From NCBI GenBank assembly GCA_009741485.1, contig CM019218.1, positions 48,103,377 through 48,167,376 on the forward strand: DNA of 64,000 bases. Reading direction: 5' to 3'. The notes beneath the pieces were generated by a model. It had not been told where the DNA came from and did no database searches. It saw only the letters and a list, made by a program, of their open reading frames with translations. The DNA comes from Malurus cyaneus samueli. Taxonomy: Eukaryota > Chordata > Aves > Passeriformes > Maluridae. The stretch's first letter is position 1. The number at the start of each line of letters is the position of its first letter. The position numbers and the translations under genes are program-made. This document shows positions 1 through 12,200 of the stretch, one piece after another.

Positions 1-1695
1 TCAGACTCTGAAATTTCAAAACATGTCCTTCATCACAACTCTTCTCTCATTTAAAGTTCAGTGCTGTGTAAATTACAGCTGGTAATTTACAGGATGTGTC
101 GCTGTTATGTAAGCTGTTATGTTCAGCTTCCAAATATTCAGTCTTACTTTAAAAAACCAGGTATGAGGTTTGTTTACTAATGACTCTAAGTGAATATTCT
201 TGTAATTAATGTGATTCTGGGAGCTTATTTATTGCAAATTTTTAGCTATTAAAACACATGCAGTGGCATGAATAATATTAGAATAACAATCTGAGATTTT
301 CAAACAAGTCTGAGGAAATTATTCATCCAACTCACATTGTAATTCTGCAAGAATTAGGCAACTAATTCCCCCAGGTTTTATCAAATTTAAAAAAATGTAA
401 GTTGAAAAACAAATAGCAGCTGAATTCAGCAAGATGGGGTACCAGAGGTTCCCGTGGGGAGCTGTGCTATCAGTAAGTACTCAGGCTGCCTTCACTGACT
501 CCAGGACACAAATTAGTACTCCTGATGTGAAAAGTAGAGCAGAATATGAGACAAAACCAAATGGCTCATTCAGCTACTGCTGGTAAATTGGGGAGCCTTG
601 GAAGGGAGAAGTCAGCTTGAAAACTCTTAAAGTGCGGTTAGAATTCAAGATCATTATTCATTCCACAAAAAAATAAGAACAACAAAAAATAACCCAACAA
701 AAAAAACACCCAAAAAATAAAAAAACCCAACCAACCAATAACACAAAATACAAAAAAAAAAAAACTCCCAGAGAAAATAAAAAGTTCTGAAATATGAATT
801 CCTTAAATTAAGGTAAAATTGTTTATGGCACTAGAATGCAGAAGTGAATGGCTTCTCCTGGGATGCTGAGTTGAGGTTCAAGTAGCAGCAGCAAACTAAT
901 ATAGCTACTTTGAAACTTTCAAAATTGGCTCACTGTTTGCTACTTCCATCTTAACAAAGAAAATCTTTGGGCAAGGAATTAAAGAAACATGCCTTCTCTA
1001 ATGGCTAAATGGTCTTCTCATGTGGGTTACATTTACTCACAGCCATTACTAGTAATAATTCTTTTTTTCTGCTTCTTTGATTTTAGTCACTAAAATCTGT
1101 ATGGATTTCTGTATGGTTTGCTAAGCTAAGCAAATCAGATTCCATTATTTCCTCCAATAAAGATTTTCCATTCTCCTGAGAAAAAAATCAGGTTCCTCTT
1201 TGCATCCCTACATTTTGTTTTTAACACAAATGCTCAGAATTATACCTGGGACTTGCACAATTGCCCTCACACTTCCTTATCATCAATAGATCAATTTTTT
1301 TTTTTCTGTGACCATTTCACCAGGGTGTGTCCTGTGAAATATCCATGCATTTATTTTTCTCTTTGGCTGGGCCATTTAATAAGCCAATGGAAAATAAAAT
1401 TTACATTTGACCTTGTGTACTTCATGCAAATTAGCACATATTTTTAGTTCTCCAGTGCTAAAGATGGTCCAGCCCTTTCTGCATATTTCTGTATGAAATC
1501 CATTTCCTGCTGCGCAACTGAAGATGCACTGGAACATCCACAGGACATACCTCACCCTCATGGCAAACTTGACAATGACCAGCCATGGATTGTTCCCGTG
1601 GCATATGACACTAAAAGCTCATAAATACACATGGACTAAGGCACTAAATTTAAGAGTGGGGCATGAACCCCACCATCCTGACTGTCTTCCTGCAG
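1..1695. other. AT-rich unique DNA, no gene seen
   Basis: No open frame here has both a credible start and recognisable protein content, and no RNA gene signature is visible. The stretch is AT-rich and CpG-poor. Its only low-complexity part is the A-rich tract listed separately near 666-764. It ends in a strong splice-acceptor-like sequence just before 1696. It could be intergenic or intronic; the sequence alone does not distinguish these. Confidence 0.6.
666..764 (+). repeat. A-rich low-complexity tract
   Basis: About 100 bases made mostly of A runs separated by single or double C, ending in a run of 13 A at 752-764. No AATAAA at a suitable distance and no recognisable retroelement body abut it, so it is called simple low-complexity sequence rather than a retrotransposon tail. 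Confidence 0.8.
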
Positions 1696-1729
1696 GAGGA
1701 AGCACAATTCCCACTTTTCTTGTGCTCCG
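1696..1729 (+). other. candidate 34-bp microexon
   Basis: The segment is preceded by a textbook acceptor: the pyrimidine-rich stretch CTGACTGTCTTCCTGCAG, ending at 1695. It is followed by the donor CCG|GTGAGT at 1730-1735. Both signals are good, and their 34-nt spacing fits a microexon, or an exon extending further upstream if the acceptor is unused. No upstream or downstream partner exon was identified, and 34 bp is not a multiple of three, so inclusion would shift frame. Paired splice-like signals arise by chance in tens of kilobases, so this is a weak lead rather than a gene call. Confidence 0.15.
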
Positions 1730-2569
1730 GTGAGTTTTTGGTGCCTCACATTCTTGTCCTAGAGCGCTCTTTGCAAAATGCATTTAGAGCATTCAGAATG
1801 TAAGGTCCTAGGTGAGCATGTACCAGTCACTGATGGACTAGCAATTAACTGACATCAAGAGAAAGGATGGCACTAAACAAAGCATTCCATGTCCTATTCA
1901 GAGGAATACAGTGAATGTTACCTTCTCACTGCAAAGGAAGAAAGTAAAGATATTCATGACAAGCACTGTGAGCTCTTTGTCATTATTTTTGAGCACTCTA
2001 TCATTTCTCTAAGGAAAAAAAATCGACAAAACCCCACTCCTACTAAAAAAAAATCTTCAAAAACCCCTATGAAATATATAACACATTCAGCAATATTTCT
2101 AGCCTATGGATTAGAGGAAGGATCACCTAAAGGATCTTGACAGCTATAAAAGGTAAATGTCAAGAATCCAAGTGTAGGGTAAAGCTTTTGCAGGTACCTA
2201 AGGAATCTTTGGTCTCACCTACAGGGTAATTTAAGAGCTCCAGCCATGTGAATGTGGTGCCAGGCAGAACTGCAACACCAGGAAAATGTACTTGTTTGGA
2301 GCTACCTCAGGTATCCATAGATAGAACACAGAGATGTTCCCAGCACAGAAATCACACAGTAATGTAAATGCCTTCCCAGTCAGGATCACATGTGTGGACC
2401 AGAACCTGTGACCAACCTCTCTGGTTGATTCCAGAAGAGTTAACAGGTTTAGAAAAAACCTGCATGACCTCAGATGTTGAGCTCATTTGATAAAATAAGT
2501 GGATGATATAAACAGTGGACACATTTTGAGGCAGTTGAGAAAATGATGTTTAAAAAATGAACAGAATTA

Positions 2570-2780
2570 TACAGGAGAAAGGGATCTGAGAGGAGATAAA
2601 ACAAGTTCATGACACCCGTTACAAGGGAAAAGTCAGTATTACCAGGGCTGGTAAGGGAAGGAAGAAGGAAAAAGTGAGAATCTTAAGGATTAGGGATTGA
2701 AGAAGTGGAAGAAATTAGGTGAGAAAGCTAAAAACTTGAAATGGAAGAAGCTGAAAAACCCCTCAAAGATCAAAGACTAC
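2570..2780 (+). other. purine-rich strand-asymmetric patch
   Basis: The plus strand is strongly enriched in A and G across this stretch, with many GAAG, GGAAG and GAGAAA words and few long pyrimidine runs. It is not a tandem repeat with a fixed period. Such tracts can be old degraded simple sequence. No gene or element is recognised inside it. Confidence 0.5.
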
Positions 2781-2953
2781 AGACCTAGGTTTTCAACACA
2801 TGCTCAAGTGTCCAGAGTTTCACAAGGCTGAGGAGGTTGTACTATGATTTGAGGACAGAGGACAAGAGATGAACTGCTTGAGCTGGAATTTAAAGTTCAT
2901 GATAATTCTAAAGAAACTAAAGCAATACAACATGCTTGGGGAGAAAAAAACAA

Positions 2954-2964
2954 GGGGGGGGGGG
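2954..2964 (+). repeat. G11 homopolymer
   Basis: Eleven consecutive G follow an A-rich stretch. Long G runs are uncommon in AT-rich vertebrate DNA and are prone to sequencing and assembly length errors, so the exact count should be treated with caution. Confidence 0.9.
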
Positions 2965-4869
2965 AAAGGAAAGTATGAATGAGTGCGTAATTTTTTCCAA
3001 AAACCTCAATTTTGATCAATTCCTTGCTCTGTCACAGATCCTTGGCCTGACCTTCTTTGGAAATTTACTTATTCTTACCTCTGTGTCACATCCATTTTCC
3101 ATCTACCTCTCTTTCTTTTCTTTTAAGGGCAAAAGCTTGTGAGAGGAAGACTCTGTCCCTAATTATGTGTGCGTACAACTCCCAAAACAATGGGGTGCTT
3201 GTCTCAGAAACGAGCAATGAAGTCACTTGCCAAACCAAAGAAATATTATGGTAAAAACCTTCCCTTAGGGACAGCAGCTATTTAAATGCCCTGTTATATA
3301 TGAGTGAGTCAGTGGCATAATGACGGTGGCCAGAAGGAAGTGGCAACACATTCTCTGTCAAGCAAAACCTGTTAAAAAGTCACGCACAAGAGGGGAGAGT
3401 CAATGAGATGAGTCGTGGCTGGCCTTGCCCACTGCGTTACCAAGGGTTGTGGTGCACTCAGGGCAAAGGATGGAGGGATTCCTTCGATCTATGGTCAAAT
3501 GGAGCAGTTCTGTCTCCTGCTGCGAGCTCTGAGGGCTCCTCCGTGGATGTCACTCCGGCTGCTGATGGCCATAGATAATAACAAGTTAGGGTACAGACTA
3601 ACCAGGAAATGATACCACCTGCTACCCAACATAAATTACCAGCCCCTCTGGGTATAATTACTCTCATCAACGTGTCGCATGGCTGTTATAGTCACACTTA
3701 TGCAGCAATGCAGAGCAGCAGCAGATTCTGCAGAAAGAATGGGGTTTGTGGCATTTCTAGGAATTCACTGGGAAAAAAACGAACAAACCAACAAACAAAC
3801 CAAAAACCAATTAATGTGTTCCTGAGATGGAAGAGAAATGGAAAAAATCCTGTGACAAAAAAAAGCAGAATTAGTCCCTCTGCTGCACTACTAGAGAGAG
3901 GGGGAAAACACAGTGAAACGAAGGGCAGACTCCAGCAGGTTTCTTTGCCAGCTCTCTCAAAGCATGGGTCTCTTCTCATTTTCACAGACAACAGGCTCCC
4001 AAGTTGCAATTCCCAAGAGACAAAATGTGCACATTATTGCTTAACACTACACCATTATATGAAAAGTCAGTAGACTTTTGCTCAGTCTGCAGGTGAAGTG
4101 ACTTTCACAGCAGTTTTAGACACCTGTTTGTGAAACAAGCAGCTGTATCAGAAAGAGCTGAAGCATGAAAGTTCAGTGTTATTGCTGAAACAGCTCAGGT
4201 GTCTCTGAACTACCCCATGTTGTCTCTAGACTAACGCTACACTCCTTGAGCAAGATTGCATGCTATGCTGTCAGCAATTCAGTCACTGCCATTCTATTGT
4301 AAGCGCTTTAAAACAGTGTCTGACCCTTGAGATGCTCAGAAAGACTCAGAAAGTGAAGACACTGAGCCAGCTTTTTCATATGCTTCTGCTTAACTGGCTA
4401 TGGCTGAGAAACTGGCCGCTGGTGACACTGCCCCTCTGGGCACACTGACAACGAAACAATCATTTTCTCCCAGCCCTAAGACTCTGTGTAAGGCTGACAA
4501 AACTGTTTGCTTTGGGGAAAAAAGTTTGATGTCTTCAGTCAATCTTGAGCAGAGACTGCACCAGAACCATTAGGCCATTTACCCAACAGGCCAGATTGCA
4601 TGAGGAAAGCCCATGATTTTATGCAAACTCATATATATGCAATTGAGATCATTTTCCTTAAGTTTAAATTCACATTATTTCTGTGCAGAGCAACACACAA
4701 GGAATGGAAACCACACCAGAACCAGAAAAAGGCTATTTACTGAACTATATGAAAAGTACAATATGCCAGTACCTGCCAAGGGTCTTTCTCAATGATTGCT
4801 TATGATTATAAAAGTAAATTATTTGCTTGTGTAAAATAGTAATTAGAAAAAGTAAAGGTCATTCATCCA

Positions 4870-5260
4870 GCTATAAACCTGGCTGCAAAAAATCATCAGC
4901 ATACAGAGTTAGCAGGCATATTCATTGCTTTATAAACAGCAGGCCAGGATAACATTATATAGTTTGCAATCTGTATTTGTTCTATGAGAATCATAGCTTT
5001 GCATAATTTTATCACATTCCTGCCAGGCAAAAGCAAACATTAAAAGAAATATTAGAAGCCAGGCAGTTAAATATCCTCTAACAAGAAAAAGCCGTGCAAC
5101 TTCTTCACATTGTAATGACCAATGAGTGTTATTTTATCTGCTTGATTTGGCAGCTTGTTTAAAATAACACTTTAAAATAATTTCTAATATGTGATTGGTT
5201 TATTTTGATTGGTCTAAGATTGTTACATTGTCCTAAAGCACTGATACAACTGCTTGGACT
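4870..5260. promoter_or_regulatory. candidate non-coding regulatory block
   Basis: An AT-rich, non-repetitive block with clustered short words that developmental enhancers often use: three CCAAT/ATTGG pentamers at 5119-5123, 5194-5198 and 5208-5212, a TTTATC-type word and TAATG. No reading frame or low-complexity repeat explains it. The call is inference from word density and texture only; a single sequence cannot show conservation, and such words are common by chance in AT-rich DNA. Confidence 0.2.
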
Positions 5261-6469
5261 TTTAATATATGACATGATTGATTAGGTGAACATAAGAAAG
5301 AAAATATTACTTCAAGGGACCTGACCTTCAGTGAATCATCCAAGATGAAGAGAATTTAAATGCTGTATGACTTACACTTGGCATCAGAAAATGTTACAGA
5401 AAAAGAAAAAAATTGAAAAAAAACTTACTGAGAATTTCTGCTATGACTAAGAACAATTTCCATTAAGATTGTTCCTCTCCTTCTCCCCTGATGAGAGGAG
5501 AGGAGGAATGATGCTCTTCATTCCTAAACAGAAAGAGCAAACAAAAGCCACACAAGGCTCCACCAGAGTTGCAGAGATGTTCTACACCTTTACATCTCTC
5601 CTGCAATATGTGGTGGCTCTTTCTGAAACTTTAGGACTCGCAGCTACTGAAGTGGATCTTTTGTCGTGCCCCAGCCTGGCAGTCAGCTTTCACTATGGGC
5701 AGAGCAAGCACTGCCTCAGCCTTTGGCACCTGCCCTGGGTCGGCACTGGCTCCACTCTGGTGTCCCCCTGATCCCTGGGGCAGTGACTGCAAAGGGCAGT
5801 GGAGCAGGACTGATCCCAGGAGTGACCTGGTGAGATGTTCTGTCCTTCTTCCTGCCTGTCTCCTGCTAGCTGGAGCCCACAGAGCTCATCTCCCCCATTT
5901 CATCACCCAAAGGACAGCATGAGGGAAGAAATCAGATATGCAGTCATGTGGGGTTTACTCAGCTCTGCAGGTTTCTTTTGCCACTAGCTGTCTCCCACAT
6001 ACTGAAAAATCCCAAACTCCCACTCAAGCCTCTGTAATATCCATGAGAGAGAAACTGGGCATGGAGATGGGAGCAAGGAGCTTAGACATATTTCCTCACA
6101 CCCACTCCTTTGCTCTAAATATACAGGAATTTAAGCCTGTCCTCAGTAAAAAAATATTCATCCTAGGAAATGGCTCCTCAACTCTCCCATAATTTAATCC
6201 CTGTTATATTTTGCTTTTAAAAGAAAAAAGTATGGGGGAAAAATAACTCTGTAGATCTAAACATTTAGCAAAAGTAGTTTGCTACTGTAAAGAATTTTCC
6301 TCTGAACTATTTATCTTAAAGCAAGTCAGAGCAGGCATCAAAGGCAGTCGTGGCATCAGCAGAGTGCACACTGAGCACTCTGTCACTTACTGTGATTGAA
6401 AGGACAGTATGTTTTCAAACAGCTGCACTTGTGTGAAGTGTCATCAGACCTGACTGCTAAATCCCGATT

Positions 6470-6517
6470 AAAAAAAAGAGAGGGAAAAAAAAAAAAAAAA
6501 AAGAAAGAAAGAAAAAA
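6470..6517 (+). repeat. poly(A) run with GAAA repeats
   Basis: An A run of 18 (6485-6502) is flanked by a shorter A8 and followed by GAAA units before unique sequence resumes. No polyadenylation signal precedes it at the usual spacing, so it is classed as simple sequence. Confidence 0.85.
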
Positions 6518-8802
6518 GGACTGCTCTATTCAGAGGTGAGACTACACTAATGACATTGTCCAGGACTAATTTTATAGGGACTGGATAATCACAGCAGCCA
6601 CGAGTGACTAGATTAGTGGCAGGGTGCATCTCAGAGTCATCACCATATTGAACGTTCAGCGTGCGATGCAGTACAAGGCGAGGATGAAAACCAAGGAGAG
6701 ACGGTTCAGAAGTTCCATCTAGTAACAAACAAGGCTCACCAGGAGAATTTGTACTTTGCAGATTGCCTTCCCTTTCCCATGGGATACTACAAAAATTCGA
6801 GACTCAGCACAGTCAGAGGAATGTGAATCAAAAAGGAAGTGGAGTTCTACAAAGCAGCTTTAAAATTGCTCTTGTCCTTCAGAAGAACCCTACTAAATTC
6901 CAAAGAAAAAAACATGAAGTCATGCAAACTGTTGCTAAGGGAATTTAAAGTGATGCAGGCAAAAAGTTAGAATATGTACAGCAAGGAATAATTTCAGATT
7001 GGCAGAGAGGTGTATTAAAACATTAGATTACCTTTTTTTCTGTTTATGATTTAAATCTATGGCAGTAACTACTTTTACTAATTAGAAACAAAGTACTGAT
7101 CACTGCACAAAGTCACTTAAAAGTAACATCAGACTCTCAGTAACACCATGAAAACAGCATTCTGCCTATGTGTGATAAGAAGGCATTTAAATTTGCTCAT
7201 TTACAAAAGTTCATCTGTTTGGGACCTAACCGGGAAACGTACGGCATCTTGATAATTCCTCACATTAAGGAGAGTGTGACTCCAACAGACTTTGTTCTAT
7301 TCCGCTGCGTGTTATCTCCCTGCACATTCCCAGGGCTATGCTATAAAAGATTGCAAGGTGACAGAATATGTTCATACAGCCTCTAAGTGCTGCTTTGAAG
7401 GATGCATTGTAGTCTGTTACCCTGAGGCACTAAAGTGTTTAATGATGCTACTGTATGTCATTAGTTAGTATTCTCTAAGTGGATCTTATAGGAAAGCACT
7501 CTAAATTATAAATTGGGAAGTTAATATTAGTGAACAGAAAACATTAAGAGATAGAGGTTGCTTTTGTGGGTGGGTACAGTTTCAAAATCTGCCAGAACCC
7601 CTTGTGCCTGTAATCCCTAAAATGACCCAATCCAGATCAGCGAAACTGGGAGAGTATCTTGTTTGCTGGTGTTTACCTTCTTCTCTTACCTGTAGAAATA
7701 TTGAAGCAGGCAAAAGAAAGCTCAGCTACTTTTTTTTACTCATTCACTTTCCAGGGCTTAATTTAAATGAGATATCACACATCATAACTATTCAGTTAAC
7801 CAGCATTTTTATTAAATATCTATTTATTTATATCAATGCCATGTTCTCTAATGATCACAGTAATTTCCTTGCTTCCAGCTATTATTTGTCAGAGACTTCT
7901 CTGCATGCATCTATGTGTGCATGTGTGTTACAGAGTCAGAGAGGGAGAGATGGGAGAAATAGAGAGGAGGAGGGCAGCTGGAAAGTGGGGGTCACTGAAT
8001 AAAAGTGGAAATGGAGCTGCAGAATTACAGGCACAGCTCACAGTGACACCTAGAGTCAATCCTAATACTTCCCCATTGTAAATCCTTGCTCTCAGGCTCT
8101 CTCTTCCTCCCCATTCTCTAAAAACTTTGTTTATCGTTGCGACTGACGTTACCGTGTTCCAGCTCTACCTCTGGCTTAATTAAAAAACAAAAAACCAAAC
8201 ACACAAATCGAAAGACATCCCATTTCAGCAAAAAATGTCACAGCTGTTTTCAATAAAGCTAGAAAAAGCTGGAAAGGTTGCCAGCAGAAATCACTTCTTT
8301 AAAAAAATGGAGTATTATTAAGATTTGGAGAAAAAAACGTGGGAATTCAGCATAAAGATAACCCTGAAACAGTTGGATATTTGCTCATTTCCTCATTAGA
8401 AAATCCTGTTAATATAGCCATATGTGAAGTTTCTTAAAAGTGCCATGTGCCTGTGGTAAATATGAGTCCTTGAGAGTCGGGTTGCTCCAGTGTGATGGTC
8501 TCCATGTGCTCTGTGTGAGCTGGGACACCCACGGGGCTGAGCTCAGAACAGCACACAGAGGGTGCAGTGCCCTATACGAGCCCGGAGGATACCCTGGGTC
8601 TTCAAACCCTGCCCTCCTTACTGCTGGTTCCTACCAGACAGACCTAAAAATTGGGTTGTGGGGATCATCTTGACTCTTGCTATTTACTCATCTTTCCAGT
8701 TCCAATTGCAAATCATTCCTTAAATGCATTTGTGTGCAGAGGTCCATGATGCCAAATTCTTGGATGACAGCAAGCCTCAAAATGCAGCTGTTGAGAATTA
8801 TA

Positions 8803-9070
8803 TAATCATAGAATGGTTTGCATTGGAAAGGACCTCAAAGATCATCTCATTCCAGCTACCCTGTCCTGGACAAGGATACATCCCAATAAACCAGGTTGCT
8901 CAAAGCCCCATCCAACGTGGCCTTGAACAGGGGTGGGGCATCCACAGCTTCTCTGGACATCCTCTGTCAGTGCCTCACTACCTTCACCTGCAAAGAATTT
9001 CTTCCATATAGCTAACCTAAATTTCACTTCTTTTGGTTTGAACCCATTATTCCTGGTGTAGAATATTGTA
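8803..9070 (-). mobile_element. CR1 LINE, 5'-truncated 3'-end fragment
   Basis: The left edge reads AATCATAGAATGG followed by TTGGAAAGGACCTCAAAGATCATCT-like sequence. This is the reverse complement of the conserved avian CR1 3' end, whose terminal unit on the coding strand is ATTCTATGA. The following CCAATAAACCAGGTTGCTCA, GTGGCCTTGAACA and AGCTAACCTAAATTTC words match the order of the CR1 3' UTR. The element is therefore on the minus strand with its 3' end at the left. It is short (about 270 bp) and 5'-truncated, as most avian CR1 copies are, and it is diverged. The right boundary is approximate because an A-rich tract follows. Identification as CR1 is firm; the subfamily is not assigned. Confidence 0.9.
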
Positions 9071-9080
9071 GATTCTGTCT

Positions 9081-9136
9081 AATAAAAAAAAAAAAAAAAA
9101 ACAAAACAAAAATAAAACAAAACAAACAAAAAAAAC
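9081..9136 (+). repeat. A-rich tract at the truncated edge of CR1
   Basis: A run of 18 A (9084-9101) continues into CAAAA and CAAAC units. It sits at the inner (5'-truncated) end of the minus-strand CR1 fragment, not at its 3' end. It is therefore not the element's own tail, since CR1 lacks a poly(A) tail. It may be simple-sequence growth or the remnant of a separate event. Confidence 0.85.
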
Positions 9137-10066
9137 CCCAGTGATTTTCAACTTAATAAAAAAATAATAAAACCAAATATAAACACTATATTTGATCATC
9201 TCTTCTGACCACTAAGCTATTATTCAGGTTTTAGTGACTGAAAGAGGCAGTGTCTTTTGTCCCTTTGACTTTGAATGTCTGATTAAGTGAAAGAAATTCA
9301 TCTAATTAAGACATCCAGAGGATCATATTCAGCTTTTTGTGATTTATTGCAGAATTTTAAAAGTTAACTTTGTTTTAGTGTGACTTTTATATATTAAAAT
9401 TCAGGACCATCTGCACAGACTTTATCCATGCATATTTCAAACTCTGGAAGAGCTCAAGTTTGAATTAGTGCTGATGTGTGGACATTGCTCATCATTAACA
9501 CACTGTACGTGTGCCCAAAAGAAAGGTCAAGGGATCCTGAAACATAAAAAACTCCCAACTGACACCTGCTACAGAATAATGATATTGGGCCATGCCAGGT
9601 TTATATCCCTGTTTGTGAAATGGACAGCTAGTGGGAAGCGGAGGGTACATGAGAGGACAATTTTGTACAACACGCTTTCCCTCCCATGGCTGGTTAGATT
9701 GTTGAAAGCTATGCCAAATAGCACAGTTATAACTTGAAAATGACCAAATGTGTTGAGCACAAACATGAAAAATAAGTAAGCAAAGGATTATCCAGCATCT
9801 GTTATTGTGTAACACCTTGGGTTTTGCATGGCTAGTCTAATGAGGAGTAAAGGAGAAGGGACTATAAATCTGAGTAGAAAATGACAATTTCTTAAATTAA
9901 TATGTCTTTTCCTACAAGTGAGTGATATTTAAAATTTATTCCTGTGGCACATACTCAAAAAATATCCATTACTGTTTTTAGCATGGTCAGTGATTAACAG
10001 TTTTAAATATTTCTATTTTTTACCATAATACTCATTTTCTGATTATCTAGATGTATCTCCTTTGGC

Positions 10067-10088
10067 TTTTTTTTTTTTTTTTTTTTTT
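10067..10088. repeat. T22 homopolymer
   Basis: Twenty-two consecutive T on the plus strand, followed by GCAAAAGAAAAG. Read on the minus strand it is an A22 tract. No AATAAA lies at the usual distance on the minus strand, so no retrocopy is called. Confidence 0.9.
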
Positions 10089-11989
10089 GCAAAAGAAAAG
10101 TGAATGGGTCCTATCTAAACACAAGTGCTTTTAAAAGCAGGCTTTACACGTGAACAGTGTCACCATTATCAGCCCAAATGAGTCCCCTGATGAAAACACA
10201 AAGTTTAAGAGTTCTTGCACCTTACCTTCCCAGTCAAGGTAAAAGGTATTGAACTATCAGTCTCTGGTCAGATAAACAGTGACAATGTTCTTATTACTTT
10301 CACATGACATGAAGTCCCCAAACACTGTTATCTGTTGTGACACAGCCCCAAATATTGAGTTTGGTCGAAGAAAGGAAAAAAGAAAAAAGTGAAAATGAAT
10401 AGAGTTTTTGGGTGCCCATACAAATTCAATCTATAAGGCCATTATACACATCTCCAATAGCAATACAGCAACTCCCTTTCTGTGAGCCGCACATGTCCTC
10501 AGCTACATTAACTTCATTTCACCCAGGGATTCACTAACAGGATATACCCAAAAGATACTTCTGTTTAACAGATGTGACTTCAAGCAAACAGTCCAAAGCA
10601 ATGAGGTAGCAAGTAAACCATAATTTTCCATTCTGATTCATGCCAGCTCTGCTTTTGATCTTCTTTCAAACACTTCCCAGCTTCCATCTCCCAGCTGGGA
10701 TTATTATTATTATTTCCCTCAAAAACCTCCCCATAATTAAAAAAAATCAGAGGAAGCACCCAGGGAACTGCTGCTCATGGGTGTGTGTGTAACAAGGAAC
10801 ATCATCAGTCCTCCTGGACTGGCCATAAAAGACAATGCTGAGGGTCATGTCAATGCTGCTACTGGAGTTTGAAATATTTGTATGTTTACGGTGTTGTACT
10901 CCATGACAAAGTCTTACACAATGAAACAATTCACAGTGGCTGAATGAGGTTCTGAGTTCTTCTCGATGTAACAGACTGTGAAAAGGTATAGACTAGCACA
11001 TTATTTTTACTTCTCATAATATAGCATCTACTAGGCCCACAAATAGGGCTATAAAACCATCTCTCTACCGTATAAACTTCATGTTCACAAGTTCCGAACA
11101 TTTGGGGTTAATGTTTCCAGCTTGGAAAGTTCATTGAAACATCTTTCCCATTTTTGTGCAACAGCGAAATGTCAGGAAAGGTGGAGCATCAAACACTGCC
11201 CCCAATCTCTGACCCTGTTATAAGGTCGAGTTCAACTGGACACCCTTTGATTTTTGACCAATTAAATTGTAAACCTGCAGGAATTCAAAATGCGTGCAAC
11301 TGCCAGACATGGGATCTAGGGAGAGCATGCTGCTCAGGTGAACACTCTGACCACAGGTTTACTTCTTTCCCTTTGAAGTAGGCTGTCATCCATTTGGATA
11401 GAAAATGAAGTGTGAAATATAGAGGCTTTACAACGTGTAATGACTGCGACAATTTAGTTAAAGCTGATTTTCAGAAGCCAAGAGCTGAGTTTCAAATTAA
11501 ATTCCTTATCAGTGGTCACCATGACAGAGTATACATTTAGGAAATTATTTATTCCAACATGATATAATTAATTGTAATATTAAATGTCCTTTAAGTTCTG
11601 TGTGGTATTATAGGCACTGAACAAATAACGGTTGAAACACAAATCCTAAGGAAGTCTATTATTCACATGCATTGTTATGGGTGCTCACTTAGCAGGTTCC
11701 CAAAGAGAGAAGACAAAATAGACTTGATCAAATATTTTGGATTCTCTAAATTTTGGCAAAAAACTATTTATTGCTCTTTGACTAGTTTAGAGAATGATGG
11801 AATTACCTTCTTTTAAGTCTGTTTCCTCCCAAAATGAAACTATATTATTGTAATGCCTGACCAGTTCTGCTCCTTGGTTGCAGTGCATTCCGCTGGCTTT
11901 TTTACATCCTTGCTAAAGCTCTGTGTTCTTGCTATAGAAACAGTTAATTGTGTGCACATATATCTACATAGACACATTAATGCTGTTCT

Positions 11990-12200
11990 CTGCTTCCTGG
12001 CCGGAGAGTGACTGAGAACTTACAAATATTTACATGAAAAGGAAAACACCCTTAGCTCCACTTATCGAGCGTTGCACCTTTGAAGCTGAAAGACAGGGCT
12101 GGAAAGACCTAATTCCGCATGAGATAACCAGCAGGTAATTGCTCACGTGAATTTCAAAGGGAAACCAGAATTTCTGTAGCAATTGTGTCATGACTGGGGG
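11990..12200. promoter_or_regulatory. candidate regulatory block retaining CpGs
   Basis: In otherwise CpG-poor DNA this block keeps several CpGs within about 150 bases, in the words GGCCGG, TTATCGAGCGTT, TTCCGCAT and CACGTG. The palindromic E-box CACGTG lies at 12144-12149. No repeat or convincing open frame explains it. CpG retention in a gene-poor region can mark a conserved or unmethylated element. This is inference, because no alignment is available. Confidence 0.25.

Larger units (their letters stand above)
1730..8800. other. unique DNA, no gene seen; several compositional patches
   Basis: No coding gene is supported. Visible contents are a purine-rich patch (about 2570-2780), a G11 run (2954-2964), a CAAA/CAAAC-rich stretch (about 3771-3812), an AT-rich block with three CCAAT-type pentamers (about 5119-5212), a GC-richer pocket (about 5640-5910) and a GAAA/A tract (6470-6517). 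The open frame of 154 codons at 3609-4073 crosses the CAAAC low-complexity stretch and has no recognisable domain. Confidence 0.55.

Noticed and set aside
3609..4073. 154-codon plus-strand open frame
   Set aside because: It crosses CAAAC-rich low-complexity sequence, overlaps a minus-strand frame of 103 codons, and shows no domain, signal peptide or splice context.
7905..7980. TG/GA-rich stretch as a microsatellite
   Set aside because: The units are imperfect and change period within a few repeats; just low-complexity sequence.
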